Assembly (NCBI GenBank): GCA_910579105.1
Contig: CAJTRT010000001.1
Coordinates: 67,374 to 131,373, forward strand
Source of the DNA: an uncultured Muribaculaceae bacterium
GTDB taxonomy: Bacteria; Bacteroidota; Bacteroidia; Bacteroidales; Muribaculaceae
DNA: 64,000 nucleotides
Direction of reading: 5' to 3'
Part shown: piece by piece, positions 19,096 through 27,842 of the stretch
Layout of the letters: each line of letters starts with the position of its first letter
Numbering within the stretch: position 1 is the stretch's first letter
Notes under the pieces: generated by a model
Database searches by the model: none
What the model was told of the DNA's origin: nothing
The model's input: only the letters and a program-made list of their open reading frames with translations
Program-made: the position numbers and the translations under genes

Positions 19096-20664
19096 ATGAC
19101 CGAAATGAAAAAGGTAATATTGCTCGTCTTGATTCTGGCTGCCGCCGTGGCGCCGCACGCGGAGAAAATCTATCTGAGAAACCCGGAATACTTCAAGCAG
19201 CCTGTCAGGGACGGCTATCCGCTATATCCCGACAGCCTGGTGGCTGACAGCGAGACGGAAACGCTGCATATACAGAATATCGGAATGATAGGCCGCTTGG
19301 GGGAGTATGGTTTTAAGAATCTGAAAAAGGTCGTGTTCGGGGATGTCGATTACCTTCCGGGAGGGCTGTTTGAGGAGATGCCGAATCTTGAAGAAGTAGA
19401 GTTCAACGGGCTGATCGGCCATTTTGACTGCACGATGGCTTCCTACTGTCCGAATCTGCGGAAGATAACGTTCTGCGGACCTGTTTCAAGCACCGGCTCG
19501 GGCTTCGCGTATGATTGCGCGAAACTCGACAGCGTAGTGTTTGAAAGCGTGGTTGCCGGTTTCGGGCTTGATGAGTGCGAGAAGTGCCCGAATCTGAAAT
19601 ACATAAATAACGGGGCGTTCCTTGATGTATTAAATGACAGTCTTACACCAGCTACCGGTTTGGCCGCCATTAAGGGGAATCCACGGCTGATAGCTGATAT
19701 GGAGCGGCTGGCCGACTGGCAGTGCGAGGTCTTGCGGGCCACCGATCCCGGTTGGATGCGGAAGTGCGTTTTCGAGGATGCCCGAGTGCTGCAGCCCGTT
19801 CTTGCCGGCGTCGGCTCTGAAAAGGCGGTTTTCCTGAAAGCGGCTATGGATTACGCCTGGGGCTTGGGCGATGATGTGAAATCCTATTTGGATTTGCTCC
19901 GGGAAAGCCCTGAATATGAACCAGACAGTGTTGCCGGGGAATTCGCGTACGCGCAACCGTCGGATTCGATGCTCACGTTGTCGCGCGCTCGATTTCGCCT
20001 CGACAGCGTGGCAGGAAACGGCGATGACATAAGTCGCATCAAGAATCTGCTCTATTGGGTTCATGACAATATCAGGCATGACGGGTCTAACGGGCTTCCG
20101 GGAAAGCATAGGAATCTGCGCGAAATCCACGATGCCTGCCTAAGGGACACAGTGGGAGCCAATTGCCGCGCTCTGGCGATATGCCTTACCGAGGCGTTGT
20201 TGTCGGTGGGCATACCGTCGCGTTACGTCACCTGCCAGTCAAAGGCCTGGGACACGGATAACGACTGCCATGTGATCTGCGTGGCGTGGAGCGAGTCGCT
20301 TGGGAAATGGATTTGGGTTGACCCTACATTCGCCGCTTACGTCATGGATGAGAACGGGGTGTTGCTGCATCCTGGAGAGGTGCGCGAACGTTTGCGCCGC
20401 GACCTTCCGATAGTTCTGAATGAGGACGCCAACTGGAATCACAAGTACGCGCAGACCAAGGATTTCTATATCGACGAATATATGGCCAAGAACCTCTATA
20501 TAATGTCGGCCAATATGTTGAACCAGGCCGAGCCGGAGGGTAAGAGCGACCACCGTCAGGGTGCGATCGCGGCACTCGTGCCGAAAGGGAGCAATTTCAC
20601 CCAGGCGCGCTTCCTGACCACTGACGAGGACTGGTTTTGGCAGGCACCACCGTGTTTGCGGTGA
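19096..20664 (+). CDS. Secreted LRR/transglutaminase-like protein
   Basis: 522 residues from the ATG at 19096. A signal peptide (MTEMKKVILLVLILAAAVAP) is followed by several BspA-like leucine-rich units at about 70-170 (NLKKVVFGDV, NLEEVEFNGL, NLRKITFCGP). A transglutaminase-like fold follows at about 310-420. The papain-like triad is visible: Cys357 in GANCRALA, His392 in DCHVICVAW and Asp409 in WVDPTF. Such domains in Bacteroidales often act as surface or periplasmic peptidases. The frame opens 45 codons earlier, but the signal peptide and -7 box favour this start. The gene is alone between two palindromic repeats, and its substrate is unknown. Confidence 0.78.
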   Translation: MTEMKKVILLVLILAAAVAPHAEKIYLRNPEYFKQPVRDGYPLYPDSLVADSETETLHIQNIGMIGRLGEYGFKNLKKVVFGDVDYLPGGLFEEMPNLEEVEFNGLIGHFDCTMASYCPNLRKITFCGPVSSTGSGFAYDCAKLDSVVFESVVAGFGLDECEKCPNLKYINNGAFLDVLNDSLTPATGLAAIKGNPRLIADMERLADWQCEVLRATDPGWMRKCVFEDARVLQPVLAGVGSEKAVFLKAAMDYAWGLGDDVKSYLDLLRESPEYEPDSVAGEFAYAQPSDSMLTLSRARFRLDSVAGNGDDISRIKNLLYWVHDNIRHDGSNGLPGKHRNLREIHDACLRDTVGANCRALAICLTEALLSVGIPSRYVTCQSKAWDTDNDCHVICVAWSESLGKWIWVDPTFAAYVMDENGVLLHPGEVRERLRRDLPIVLNEDANWNHKYAQTKDFYIDEYMAKNLYIMSANMLNQAEPEGKSDHRQGAIAALVPKGSNFTQARFLTTDEDWFWQAPPCLR

Positions 20665-20692
20665 TTGCGGGATATATCAATAATAGCCGATA

Positions 20693-20796
20693 GTAGGGAC
20701 GCGGCGTGCCGCGTATAACGGGGATGCCTGGGATGCGACACGCGTAATGTGGGATGTGGTGTGGAGCGGATTATACGCGGCACGCCGCGTCCGTAC
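20693..20796. repeat. Palindromic intergenic repeat, copy 2
   Basis: Arms 20693-20718 and 20771-20796 are identical in sequence to the arms at 18820-18845 and 18909-18934. The spacer is 52 bp and shares its first 14 or so bases (CGGGGATGCCTGGG) with copy 1 before diverging. It begins 28 bp after the transglutaminase-like gene and could also fold as a transcript-end structure. Confidence 0.8.
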
Positions 20797-20826
20797 AGAT
20801 TCCTGCCCCGGTGCGGGATGGGGGAA

Positions 20827-21072
20827 TTATGCCAGGTCGAGGAGCAGGGCGGTGGCGGAGGGGGAGCCGGGGGCCGCGATCAGGAGGAGGGGTGCGGCGA
20901 TGTAGGCTGTGGAGTGGAGTTCGCCGTTAAAAGGATAGATTGAGACGAAGGGGCCGAGGCGGTCGATTATGACAAGGCGCTCCGCACGGCCGTTGTGACG
21001 CAGCGTGCGTGCAAGGACGCGGCGGTCGGTTATGACAAACGGCATCACTAAGCTGGCTATTGGCAGTGACAT
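20827..21072 (-). CDS. Small hypothetical protein downstream of the DUF4296 lipoprotein gene
   Basis: 81 codons on the same strand as the DUF4296-lspA-ileS group, starting 17 bp after the DUF4296 stop. The middle (LARTLRHNGRAERLVIIDRL, then GPFVSIYPFNGELHSTAY) reads like a compact beta-rich domain rather than a chance frame. I do not recognise a family. The true start may lie downstream of the first Met. Operon-like spacing is the main support. Confidence 0.42.
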   Translation of the reverse strand: MSLPIASLVMPFVITDRRVLARTLRHNGRAERLVIIDRLGPFVSIYPFNGELHSTAYIAAPLLLIAAPGSPSATALLLDLA

Positions 21073-21089
21073 ATTCTTTGGTCGGCCGG

Positions 21090-22061
21090 TTATATGCGGC
21101 GGGAGCTTCGCGAGGGGATGGCGCGCTGCTCCGGCCGGACGCTTTGCGGGGCATCGGTGCGCGGCGCGGCAGGGCGCGCGGGTGCCGCGATATTGTCCGA
21201 TTGCTTTCCGGGCGCTGTCGCCGGAGTGCCGGAGGAGGCCGCGGCGCTGTCGGTGGCGGCGGTGTCGGCCTTTTCGCCGGGCTTTATGCCGAAGTCGAAC
21301 TTCCGGCTGGGGAAGAACGCGCCGGGGCGCGACTCGCGGCGGGTGCGCACCAGCGAGATGCTGTCGAGGTGGAAATAGTCGCGGCGGTCGGGATCGAGGA
21401 TTATGTAGCCGTAGACGCGCTCGGGTGTGCGGGTCGAGTCGAGCTGTATTTTCGCGGTGGTCATACCCTGGCTCGTGCCCGGCTCGTCGCGGTAGGAGGT
21501 TGTGCCGTCGGAGTAGTCGGCGAGAATCCTCGAGGCTACGCGGTTACGGGCGTTTATCACCTTGTATTGGAGCGTGTAGATGTCGCCCGGGCGCCAGTTT
21601 GTGTCAGGCTCGACGTTGAACGTCAGTATTCGGGAGAGCATCCGCGGGGAGCCGACCATATGCCGCGCGTTGGGCCAGAGGTCGACGGAGTCGCCCGCCA
21701 GCGCGATTTGCGCGCTGGCTCCGGCGGCGATGTTCCCCTGCCGTTCTTCGAGGATTTCCAGCACGCGGTCGCACACGTCCATGTATTTGTCGAGGTGCGC
21801 ACCATACCACATGAACGACGTGTCGAGCTGCTGCTGTGAGACCCCGTGGGCCAGCAGCACGCTCTGTTTCAGCGCCTGTCGGGCCGAATCTGTGGGGTAT
21901 TGCGAGTAGTTGAGCGAGGTAACGCCGTCGGCGATATGGAGGTCGGCCACGACGAGCGCCATCTCCTCCTCGGAGAGCACCCCGTCGGGCTGCTTGCGGC
22001 ACCCTCCCAGCAAAGCGCCCAGGAGCGCCGCCGCGACCATCAGCATCGCCGCGAGCCTCAT
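21090..22061 (-). CDS. DUF4296-type lipoprotein
   Basis: 323-residue predicted lipoprotein with signal sequence and lipobox LLGGC (Cys21). The DUF4296-like domain covers about residues 25-110 (MALVVADLHIADGVTSLNYS). A beta-rich region follows (about 140-250) and then a Pro/Ala/Ser-rich disordered tail. The 4-bp overlap with lspA shows close coupling to lipoprotein maturation genes, an arrangement common in Bacteroidales. The molecular function is not known. Confidence 0.8.
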   Translation of the reverse strand: MRLAAMLMVAAALLGALLGGCRKQPDGVLSEEEMALVVADLHIADGVTSLNYSQYPTDSARQALKQSVLLAHGVSQQQLDTSFMWYGAHLDKYMDVCDRVLEILEERQGNIAAGASAQIALAGDSVDLWPNARHMVGSPRMLSRILTFNVEPDTNWRPGDIYTLQYKVINARNRVASRILADYSDGTTSYRDEPGTSQGMTTAKIQLDSTRTPERVYGYIILDPDRRDYFHLDSISLVRTRRESRPGAFFPSRKFDFGIKPGEKADTAATDSAAASSGTPATAPGKQSDNIAAPARPAAPRTDAPQSVRPEQRAIPSRSSRRI

Positions 22062-22723
22062 TCGCCAGCCTCCTCCTTTCCGGCGGAATTATGCAGTCTG
22101 AACGAGAAAGGCACTTCCGAAATCTGCCGCGAGTAGAAAAACAGCAGCATTATGATTCCCACGGAGATGGCCGCGTCGGCCAGGTTGAAGATAGGGCGGA
22201 AGAAGATGAAGTGCTCCCCGCCGACCCAGGGCATCCATTCCGGCCAGTACCATGAAGCGAGGGGAAAGTAGAACATATCCACCACGCGCCCGAAAAAGAG
22301 CGGCGCGTACCCCCCCGAGGCCGGGAACAGCGTGGCGGTCTCCGGCGGGAGCGGGTTGTTGAAAATCAGCCCGTAGAACACGCAGTCGATGATGTTGCCC
22401 GCCGCGCCGGCCACTATCAGCGACAGGCAGACGAGGTAGCCCGTGCGCGCCCGGGGCGCGCGGCGTATGCGGCAGATGTAGTATATGAGGAACGCCACGA
22501 CCACTATGCGGCCGAGGGTCAGCAGGAGCTTGCTGCCGATTTCCCATCCGAAGGCCATGCCGTTGTTCTCGATGAACACGAGCTGGAACCAGGAGGTCAC
22601 CGGTAGGCTCTCGCCGAGATAGAACGAGGTCTTGACCTTGACCTTTATGGCCTGGTCAAGGATGACCAAGAGTATTATTATGGCCGCGGCCAGTATGCCG
22701 CGGCCTTTTTTTTCTTTTTCCAA
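22058..22723 (-). CDS. lspA: Lipoprotein signal peptidase
   Basis: Inner-membrane aspartyl protease that removes prolipoprotein signal peptides, 221 residues with four hydrophobic helices. Catalytic aspartates are in GAAGNIIDCVFYG and IFNLADAAI. It is longer than the roughly 165-residue E. coli enzyme because of an insert before the second Asp (the VVDMFYFPLASWYWPEW region) and a C-terminal extension, as is usual in Bacteroidales. It overlaps the DUF4296 gene and lies 28 bp after the TraR/DksA-like gene. Confidence 0.95.
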   Translation of the reverse strand: MEKEKKGRGILAAAIIILLVILDQAIKVKVKTSFYLGESLPVTSWFQLVFIENNGMAFGWEIGSKLLLTLGRIVVVAFLIYYICRIRRAPRARTGYLVCLSLIVAGAAGNIIDCVFYGLIFNNPLPPETATLFPASGGYAPLFFGRVVDMFYFPLASWYWPEWMPWVGGEHFIFFRPIFNLADAAISVGIIMLLFFYSRQISEVPFSFRLHNSAGKEEAGE

Positions 22724-22751
22724 GGGTATCGCTGAAATGTTTTGCGGTCTG

Positions 22752-23120
22752 TCACTGTTTGGACTCGACGCTGAGGGTGGCGTGTGGCACCACGCGGAGG
22801 CGTTCCTTGGGGATGAGCTTGCCGGTGATGCGGTCTATGCCATAGGTCTTGTTCTTGATGCGCAGCAGGGCGTTCTGGAGCTTCTGTATGTACTGCCCCA
22901 GGCGGAGAGCCTGGCGGCTCGCCTCCTCCTTGGAGAAGGTCGAGGCCCCCTCTTCGAGCACCTTGAAGGTGGGTGATGTGTCGTCGGTGTCGTTGCCGTC
23001 GGAGTTCATGACGTTTGCGCGGAGCATCTCGTAGTCGCTGCGCGCCTTCTCGAGCTTCTCTTCGATAATGGCCTTGAACTCTTCAAGTTCCTCGTCGGTG
23101 TAGCGGGTTTTCTCACTCAT
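22752..23120 (-). CDS. TraR/DksA-family protein without zinc-finger cysteines
   Basis: 122 residues with the DksA/TraR arrangement: an N-terminal coiled coil (about 8-45), a linker, and the C-terminal motif YGIDRITGKLIPKERLRVVP followed by HATLS. In relatives this motif has zinc-binding Cys (GIC...); here no Cys remains anywhere in the protein. It lies 12 bp after ileS and 28 bp before lspA. A role in modulating RNA polymerase is inferred from the family only. Confidence 0.85.
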   Translation of the reverse strand: MSEKTRYTDEELEEFKAIIEEKLEKARSDYEMLRANVMNSDGNDTDDTSPTFKVLEEGASTFSKEEASRQALRLGQYIQKLQNALLRIKNKTYGIDRITGKLIPKERLRVVPHATLSVESKQ

Positions 23121-23132
23121 TGTAGCATACGT

Positions 23133-26100
23133 TTAAGCGGGTTTGACATTGATGACCACCCGGGTTCCGTCGATGTCGAGCACTTCGTCTTCGGCGGGAT
23201 TTTCGACCGGGGCCACCTGGAGCGAGGAGGCGAGTACCTGGCGCGAGATGTATTCGGCGAAGTCGGCCACCGCCCTGTCGGTCAGTTCGCCCGGGGCAAT
23301 GGCGACGTTTATACGGTCTGTGATGTTGTATCCGCGGCTCTTGCGGAGGTTCTGTATGCGGTTGACCAGCTCGCGGGCCACGCCCTCGTTTCGCAGCTCG
23401 TCGGTGATTGTCACGTCGAGCGCCACGGTGACTGAACCCTCGTTGGCAACGAGCCATCCGGGGATATCCTCGTTCTGGATCTCGACATCGGCCAGCTCGA
23501 TCGCTGCCGGGGTGCCGTCGATGGCGAGCACGGCCTTGCCGTCGCGTTCCAGGGCGTTGATTTCCTGCTGGGTCATCTCGCCTACGGCCTTCGCCACGCT
23601 CTTCATCAGCTTGCCGAATTTCGGACCGAGCTTCTTGAAGTCGGGTTTGATACGTTTCACGAGCACTCCCTCGTCGCTGCTTACAAAACGCAGATCCTTC
23701 ACGTTTAGTTCAGAGAGGAGCAGCGGGGCGATCGCCTCTATGTCGGCGCGGCGTTCCGCTGTGTCGACAGGGAGCATGAGCTGGCGCAACGGCTGGCGCA
23801 CTTTGACCGACACCTTGCGGCGGAGCGAGAGCCCCAGCGAGGTGATCACCTGCGCGAGGTTCATGCGCTCTTCGAGCTTCTTGTCGATCAGCGCGTCGTC
23901 GGCCTCGGGGAAGAGGGCCAGGTGGACCGATTCGGCCTTTTCGCCGCGGGCTTCGGCGGCGGGGGCCGTCAGGTCGCGGTAGAGGCGGTCGGCGTAGAAG
24001 GGCGCGAACGGGGCCATCAGGCGGCTCACGGTCTCCAGGCAGGTGTGCAGTGTCTGGTATGCCGAGAGTTTGTCGGCATCCATCTCGCCGGCCCAGAAGC
24101 GTTTGCGGTTGAGGCGGACGTACCAGTTGGAGAGGTCGTTGTTCACGAAGTCGGCTATGGCGCGGGCGGCGCGGGTCGGCTCGTAGTCGTCGAGAGCCTC
24201 GTCAACGGTCTTTATCAGAGTGTTGAGTAGCGAGAGGATCCAGCGGTCGATTTCGGGGCGCTCGGCGAAAGGCACCTGCGGCTCGGTCCCCGTGAAACCG
24301 TCGACGTTGGCGTAGAGGGCCAGGAACGAATAGGTGTTATGGAGCGTCGCGAAGAGCTTGCGGGCGGTTTCCTGCACGCCCGCGTCGTCGAATTTGAGGT
24401 TGTCCCAGGGGGACGAGTTTGAAATCATATACCAGCGCAGGGGGTCGGAGCCGTGTTTCTCGATGGTCGAGAAGGGGTTCACGGCGTTGCCCAGGCGCTT
24501 CGACATCTTGTTGCCCTCCTTGTCAAGCACGAGGCCGTTGGAAATCACGGCCTTGTAGGCGACGGAATCGAAAATCATCGTCGCGATAGCGTGGAGGGTG
24601 AAGAACCACCCGCGCGTCTGGTCGACCCCCTCGGCGATGAAGTCGGCGGGGTAAAGCTCGCCCGAGTCAAGCCCCTCCTTGTTCTCGAAAGGATAATGGA
24701 TCTGGGCGTAGGGCATCGAGCCGGAGTCGAACCACACGTCGATGAGGTCGGTCTCGCGGCGCATGGGGCGGCCGGTGGGGGAGAGGAGCACTATGTCGTC
24801 GACATACGGGCGGTGCAGGTCGATTTTTTCGTAATTTTCCTTCGAGAAGTCGCCGGGCTTGAAGCCCTTGGCCTTGTAAGGGTTCTCCTTCATCACCCCG
24901 GCCTCTACGGCGCGCTCTATCTCGTTGTAAAGCTGCTCGACGGAAGCGACGCAAAGCTCCTCGCGGCCGTCGTCGGTGCGCCATATCGGGAGCGGGGTGC
25001 CCCAGTAGCGGCTGCGCGAGAGGTTCCAGTCCTGGAGGTTCTCGAGCCATTTGCCGAAGCGGCCCGAGCCGGTCGATGCGGGCTTCCACTTGATAGTGTC
25101 GTTAAGCTCCATCAGGCGCTCGCGGGCGGCGGTGGTGCGTATGAACCAGCTGTCGAGGGGGTAGTAGAGCACCGGCTGGTCGGTTCGCCAGCAGTGGGGG
25201 TAGTTGTGGGTGTGCTTCTCCACCTTGAACGCCTCGCCGTCGCGCTTCATCTCGACAGAGAGCGTGACGTTGAGGTCTTCCGGCTCTTCTGTCTTGCCGG
25301 GATTGAACCAGCTCTCGTACTGGGGCTTGACGTATGCCCCGGCGTATTTGCCGTAAAGCTCCGTGTTGACGCAGCGCCCGACGAACTCGGGTGCTAACTC
25401 GTCTATGGTGTAATATTTCCCTTGCAGGTCGACCATCGGGCGCGTCTCGCCGCGGAGGTTGATCATGAACAGCGAGGGAATTCCGGCCAGGCGCGCCACC
25501 TTGGCATCGTCGGCTCCGAACGTGGGGGCGATGTGCACGATGCCGGTACCGTCCTCCGTCGTCACATAGTCGCCGGGAATCACTCGGAACGCCTCCTCGG
25601 CGATTTCCACGAACCTGTCGTTGCCTATCTCGAAGCATTTGCCGGGGTTGGCGGCGGCGTATTCGTTGACGTATGCCGGGGCGAGGTCGTCGACCTTCGC
25701 CACGGGCTTTACCCAGGGCATAAGCTGGCGGTAGCGCATGCCCACAAGTTCCGGGCCGGTCCAGCTGCCGACTTCGCGGTATGGGAGGACTTTGTCGCCC
25801 GGTTTGTATTCGTCCATCGGGGCTTCCGCTCCCTCGGGCTTGAAGTAGGCGTTGACGCGGTCGCGTGCCAGCACGGCCGAAATCTTCTCGCCGGTGTAGG
25901 GATTGAACGTGCGCAGGCAGACGTATTCAATCTTCGGCCCGACGCAGAGCGCCGTGTTCGACGGCAGCGTCCAAGGGGTAGTCGTCCATGCCAGGAAGCA
26001 TGGTTTGCCCCAGCCGGTCATCTCCGGCTTCGGGTCGATGATCGCGAATATCGCGGTCGCGGTGGTGTCCTTCACGTCGCGGTAGCATCCCGGCTGGTTC

Positions 26101-26681
26101 AGCTCGTGGGAACTGAGGCCCGTTCCGGCGGCGGGCGAGTATGGCTGGATGGTGTAGCCCTTGTAGAGATACCCCTTGTCGTAGAGCTGGCGCAGAAGCC
26201 ACCACACCGACTCGATGTATCGGTTGTCATAGGTGATGTACGGGTTTTCGAGGTCTACCCAGTAGCCCATCATGTCGGTGAGGGTCGACCATTCCTTCGT
26301 GTACTTCATCACCTCGTTGCGGCAGGCGGCGTTGTAGTCGTCAACGGAGATTTTCTTGCCGATGTCCTCCTTCTTGATGCCGAGAGCTTTCTCAACGCCC
26401 AGTTCCACGGGGAGGCCGTGGGTGTCCCATCCGGCCTTGCGCTTTACGTGGAACCCCTTCATGGTCTTGTAGCGGCAGAATATGTCCTTGATGGTGCGGG
26501 CCATCACATGGTGGATGCCTGGCATGCCGTTGGCCGAGGGGGGGCCTTCGTAAAAGACAAACGAGGGGTACCCCTCGCGCACTTCCATGCTGCGGTTGAA
26601 GAGGTTCTCCTCGTTCCAGCGGGCGAGCACCTCCTTGTTGATTTCAGAGAGGTTGAACTTGCTATGTTCGGCGAATTTCAT
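23133..26681 (-). CDS. ileS: Isoleucyl-tRNA synthetase
   Basis: Class I aminoacyl-tRNA synthetase, 1182 residues from MKFAEHSKFNLSEI. The nucleotide-binding HIGH-like motif is PGIHHVMA and the KMSKS loop is EGNKMSKRLGN. The long C-terminal anticodon region lacks an obvious zinc knuckle, as in the long (eukaryote-like) IleS class. An in-frame ATG 11 codons upstream (26712-26714) falls inside a CGTGCC/GGCACG hairpin and is less likely to be used. It heads the ileS, TraR-like, lspA, DUF4296 operon. Confidence 0.97.
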   Translation of the reverse strand: MKFAEHSKFNLSEINKEVLARWNEENLFNRSMEVREGYPSFVFYEGPPSANGMPGIHHVMARTIKDIFCRYKTMKGFHVKRKAGWDTHGLPVELGVEKALGIKKEDIGKKISVDDYNAACRNEVMKYTKEWSTLTDMMGYWVDLENPYITYDNRYIESVWWLLRQLYDKGYLYKGYTIQPYSPAAGTGLSSHELNQPGCYRDVKDTTATAIFAIIDPKPEMTGWGKPCFLAWTTTPWTLPSNTALCVGPKIEYVCLRTFNPYTGEKISAVLARDRVNAYFKPEGAEAPMDEYKPGDKVLPYREVGSWTGPELVGMRYRQLMPWVKPVAKVDDLAPAYVNEYAAANPGKCFEIGNDRFVEIAEEAFRVIPGDYVTTEDGTGIVHIAPTFGADDAKVARLAGIPSLFMINLRGETRPMVDLQGKYYTIDELAPEFVGRCVNTELYGKYAGAYVKPQYESWFNPGKTEEPEDLNVTLSVEMKRDGEAFKVEKHTHNYPHCWRTDQPVLYYPLDSWFIRTTAARERLMELNDTIKWKPASTGSGRFGKWLENLQDWNLSRSRYWGTPLPIWRTDDGREELCVASVEQLYNEIERAVEAGVMKENPYKAKGFKPGDFSKENYEKIDLHRPYVDDIVLLSPTGRPMRRETDLIDVWFDSGSMPYAQIHYPFENKEGLDSGELYPADFIAEGVDQTRGWFFTLHAIATMIFDSVAYKAVISNGLVLDKEGNKMSKRLGNAVNPFSTIEKHGSDPLRWYMISNSSPWDNLKFDDAGVQETARKLFATLHNTYSFLALYANVDGFTGTEPQVPFAERPEIDRWILSLLNTLIKTVDEALDDYEPTRAARAIADFVNNDLSNWYVRLNRKRFWAGEMDADKLSAYQTLHTCLETVSRLMAPFAPFYADRLYRDLTAPAAEARGEKAESVHLALFPEADDALIDKKLEERMNLAQVITSLGLSLRRKVSVKVRQPLRQLMLPVDTAERRADIEAIAPLLLSELNVKDLRFVSSDEGVLVKRIKPDFKKLGPKFGKLMKSVAKAVGEMTQQEINALERDGKAVLAIDGTPAAIELADVEIQNEDIPGWLVANEGSVTVALDVTITDELRNEGVARELVNRIQNLRKSRGYNITDRINVAIAPGELTDRAVADFAEYISRQVLASSLQVAPVENPAEDEVLDIDGTRVVINVKPA

Positions 26682-26730
26682 CGGGTCAGGTTTTTGGGGC
26701 CGTGCCTCCGGCACGTTAAAATTTTACCCG

Positions 26731-26738
26731 CGAAGTTA
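26731..26738 (-). promoter_or_regulatory. Possible -7 element of the ileS operon
   Basis: Leftward TAACTTCG differs at one position from TAnnTTTG. The start would be near 26724, and the leader then contains a CGTGCC-tcc-GGCACG hairpin (26701-26715) before the ATG at 26681. No matching -33 box is clear. Confidence 0.4.
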
Positions 26739-26802
26739 CTAAATTTCGCCGTCAATTCAAAACAATACTTAAATGGCAGGAATTCCGGGCGTTCGGGCCG
26801 CG

Positions 26803-27705
26803 TCAGTCGAGGTACTGCGACGAGAATATGGAGTCTGTTTTCTGGGTGATGATGAGGTCCAGGAGGTCGATTTCGCTGGTTGGTTCCGCCGGGGGGGGCG
26901 TCTTGGTCTCCAGGAGAGCCTGTGCGGTGGCTGATGAGGCCAGGAGCGTCCCTATTTCAGAGACAGGGACAGACGGGGTGGATGCCGGGATATGACTCGG
27001 GGCCGGGGCCGCGGCGGCCATCTCGCCGTGGTTGTAAAGGAGCTGCGGGGGCGTCTCGGGGGCGGGTTGCTCTTTGTCGCGTTTCCCTTTGCCGCGGCGG
27101 GAGGGGTTGAGCGACGCCCAGGACTCGCGCGCCGGCTCCACGCGGCCGCCGGTCATATACCGTTTGCCCCAGTAGCCGTTGTCGATGTCGCTGACAATGA
27201 CGCCGCGCGACGACGAGGCGTGGATCATCGAGCCGTTGCCGACATAGAGGCCGACGTGGCTCACTTCCGAGCCGCTGGCGAAGAACACCAGGTCGCCGGG
27301 CTGTATCTTGTTGCGGGCCAGGTTGGTGCAATAGCGGACCTGCTCGCGGGTTGAGCGCGGGATCTTCACGCCGGTCACGTCGCGGTAGAGGCTCATCACC
27401 AGGCCCGAGCAGTCGGTGCCGCCGGTTGTCGTGCCCCCGTAGTTGTACGGGGTCCCGAGCCACCGGTTAGCCTCCGCAATGAGGTCGCGGGCCATCGGAT
27501 CGTCGATTTCGGATATGTTTACCGGCTTTGATGGTGTGCCAGGCTTGGATGCCCCGCCGGGGCGCCGCTCGTTTCTGACGACCTTCCCCTGCGAGCCTTT
27601 TACCGAGGAGCGCGACGAGCCGCACCCTCCGAGCATCAGCCCGCAGAGCGCCGCGCAGCATATAAGCGCCGTCCTGAGTGTTCGCGAGGGTTTAGGCAAT
27701 TTCAT
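26803..27705 (-). CDS. NlpC/P60 cell-wall peptidase, lipoprotein
   Basis: 300 residues from the ATG at 27703-27705. The lipobox is MLGGC (Cys28). An NlpC/P60 domain at about 70-190 carries the catalytic Cys99 in TDCSGLVMSLY, His150 in SHVGLYVG and His162 in MIHASS. It probably cleaves peptide stems of peptidoglycan in the periplasm. A C-terminal Pro/Ala-rich region of about 100 residues has no recognised domain. The frame opens 13 codons earlier, upstream of the likely promoter. It is divergent from the ABC exporter genes. Confidence 0.88.
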   Translation of the reverse strand: MKLPKPSRTLRTALICCAALCGLMLGGCGSSRSSVKGSQGKVVRNERRPGGASKPGTPSKPVNISEIDDPMARDLIAEANRWLGTPYNYGGTTTGGTDCSGLVMSLYRDVTGVKIPRSTREQVRYCTNLARNKIQPGDLVFFASGSEVSHVGLYVGNGSMIHASSSRGVIVSDIDNGYWGKRYMTGGRVEPARESWASLNPSRRGKGKRDKEQPAPETPPQLLYNHGEMAAAAPAPSHIPASTPSVPVSEIGTLLASSATAQALLETKTPPPAEPTSEIDLLDLIITQKTDSIFSSQYLD

Positions 27706-27713
27706 TTCCGACG

Positions 27714-27745
27714 CAAAAATACTCAATCGCGGCGTGCGGTGCAAC
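27714..27745 (-). promoter_or_regulatory. Predicted promoter of the NlpC/P60 gene
   Basis: Leftward GTTG (27742-27745), 20 bp, then TATTTTTG (27714-27721). The predicted start, near 27707, is only a couple of bases from the chosen ATG, so the mRNA would be nearly leaderless. Confidence 0.45.
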
Positions 27746-27782
27746 TAAATTGCCGCTGTTTTCGTCAAATTAACGTTCGCTA

Positions 27783-27815
27783 TCCGCCGCAGTCGGCGGA
27801 AAAGTGTTAATTTTG
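27783..27815 (+). promoter_or_regulatory. Inverted repeat and -7 element before the ABC exporter
   Basis: A perfect inverted repeat TCCGCCG-CAGT-CGGCGGA (27783-27800) lies 7 bp before TAATTTTG (27808-27815), inside the region RNA polymerase would cover. The placement suits an operator, but no regulator is encoded next to it. The ATG is 28 bp downstream of the -7 box. Confidence 0.4.
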
Positions 27816-27842
27816 TACCGATAAACCAATTTTGTCGCATTA

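Noticed and set aside
18820..20796. CRISPR array
   Set aside because: Only two inverted-repeat elements almost 2 kb apart around a gene, with no regular short spacers; no CRISPR array is seen anywhere in the window.
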